Source: DATNBT01 sp964579765
Lineage (GTDB): Bacteria; Acidobacteriota; Vicinamibacteria; Vicinamibacterales; CAVVIG01
Direction: 5' to 3'
Length of the DNA: 6,287 bases
Assembly: GCA_964579765.1 (NCBI GenBank)
Contig: CAZOIK010000312.1
Span: forward strand, 1 to 6,287
Positions 6,109 through 6,287 of the stretch are shown piece after piece (positions within the stretch are counted from its first letter, which is position 1; every line of letters begins with the position of its first letter). Both the position numbers and the translations under genes were made by a program. The notes under the pieces are model-generated. The model was not told the DNA's origin, searched no databases, and saw only the letters and a list, made by a program, of their open reading frames with translations.

Positions 6109-6287
6109 CTAAAAGTAGATGCGCACGCCGGCGCCCACCTGGGGGCCGCCGGCGTCGCTATGCACCCCTGACGCCACACCTTCGAGCGGCAGCGTCAGCG
6201 ACGCGCGCGAGTAGCGGAACAGCCCGCCGACGCCGACATACTTCGACAGCCTGACGCTCACGTCGACGCCGGCGTTGACGCCGATGC
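6109..6287 (-). CDS. C-terminal end of a probable outer-membrane beta-barrel protein, 5' part outside the window
   Basis: The minus strand is open from the right edge to a TAG at 6109-6111, giving the last 58 residues. They alternate polar and nonpolar residues as in membrane beta strands (IGVNAGVDVSVRLSKYVGVG, then LFRYSRASLTLPL) and end in GPQVGAGVRIYF. A final strand with aromatic residues and a C-terminal Phe is the usual BamA-recognised signal of outer-membrane proteins. The codons have the GC-rich third positions of the neighbouring genes. The start is not in the window, so the full length and family are unknown; a small porin-like or opacity-type barrel is one possibility. It converges on the secreted-protein gene with a seven-base gap. 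Confidence 0.7.
   Translation of the reverse strand, partial: IGVNAGVDVSVRLSKYVGVGGLFRYSRASLTLPLEGVASGVHSDAGGPQVGAGVRIYF

Noticed and set aside
6125..6155. Hairpin with a 9-bp perfect stem (ACGCCGGCG/CGCCGGCGT) after the secreted-protein gene
   Set aside because: No U-run follows, and the bases are explained by Gly/Ala codons at the end of the barrel gene; at most a weak bidirectional terminator.

Overview
The window is about two-thirds G+C by eye, densely coding, and built mostly from exported or membrane proteins. Codon choice (GC-rich third positions), Ala-rich signal peptides ending in A-x-A-Q, and two members of a secreted family I associate with soil Acidobacteriota suggest an uncultured Acidobacteriota bacterium (Vicinamibacteria-like). 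That placement is inference; there is no rRNA or marker gene here, although lgt would serve for phylogeny.

Layout. Bases 3-836 (+) are the 3' part of a secreted protein of unknown function. Its stop overlaps the start of an exported metallo-beta-lactamase-fold hydrolase (833-1840, +) in an ATGA arrangement, so the two are probably co-translated. Bases 1841-2206 form the only long gene-poor stretch. It holds about twelve diverged units with a strict 21-bp period (about 1868-2119), a perfect 8+8 palindrome (2125-2142) and a plausible sigma70-type promoter whose predicted transcript starts almost at the next ATG. Bases 2207-4456 (+) are one uninterrupted frame containing what look like two proteins: a membrane-anchored transglutaminase-like protein (C142/H174/D191 triad), then a protein with its own signal peptide, two related beta modules and a TlpA/thioredoxin domain with a WCPNC active site. 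Their in-frame joining is probably caused by one missing G near 3178-3180, because the neighbouring frame completes a C-terminal membrane helix and stops at 3226-3228, just before the second start at 3230.

Bases 4398-5237 (-) are lgt, prolipoprotein diacylglyceryl transferase, overlapping the end of the thioredoxin gene tail-to-tail by 59 bp. After a 30-bp divergent spacer, 5268-6101 (+) encodes a complete secreted protein distantly related to the first gene. The right edge (6109-6287, -) is the C-terminus of a likely outer-membrane beta-barrel protein ending in Phe.

Together the genes concern the cell envelope: lipoprotein maturation, periplasmic thiol-disulfide chemistry, and exported hydrolase and unknown proteins. 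I do not see a defence system, mobile element, CRISPR array or biosynthetic cluster. The most unusual items are the phased 21-bp array, the altered zinc-ligand motif of the hydrolase and the fused frame.
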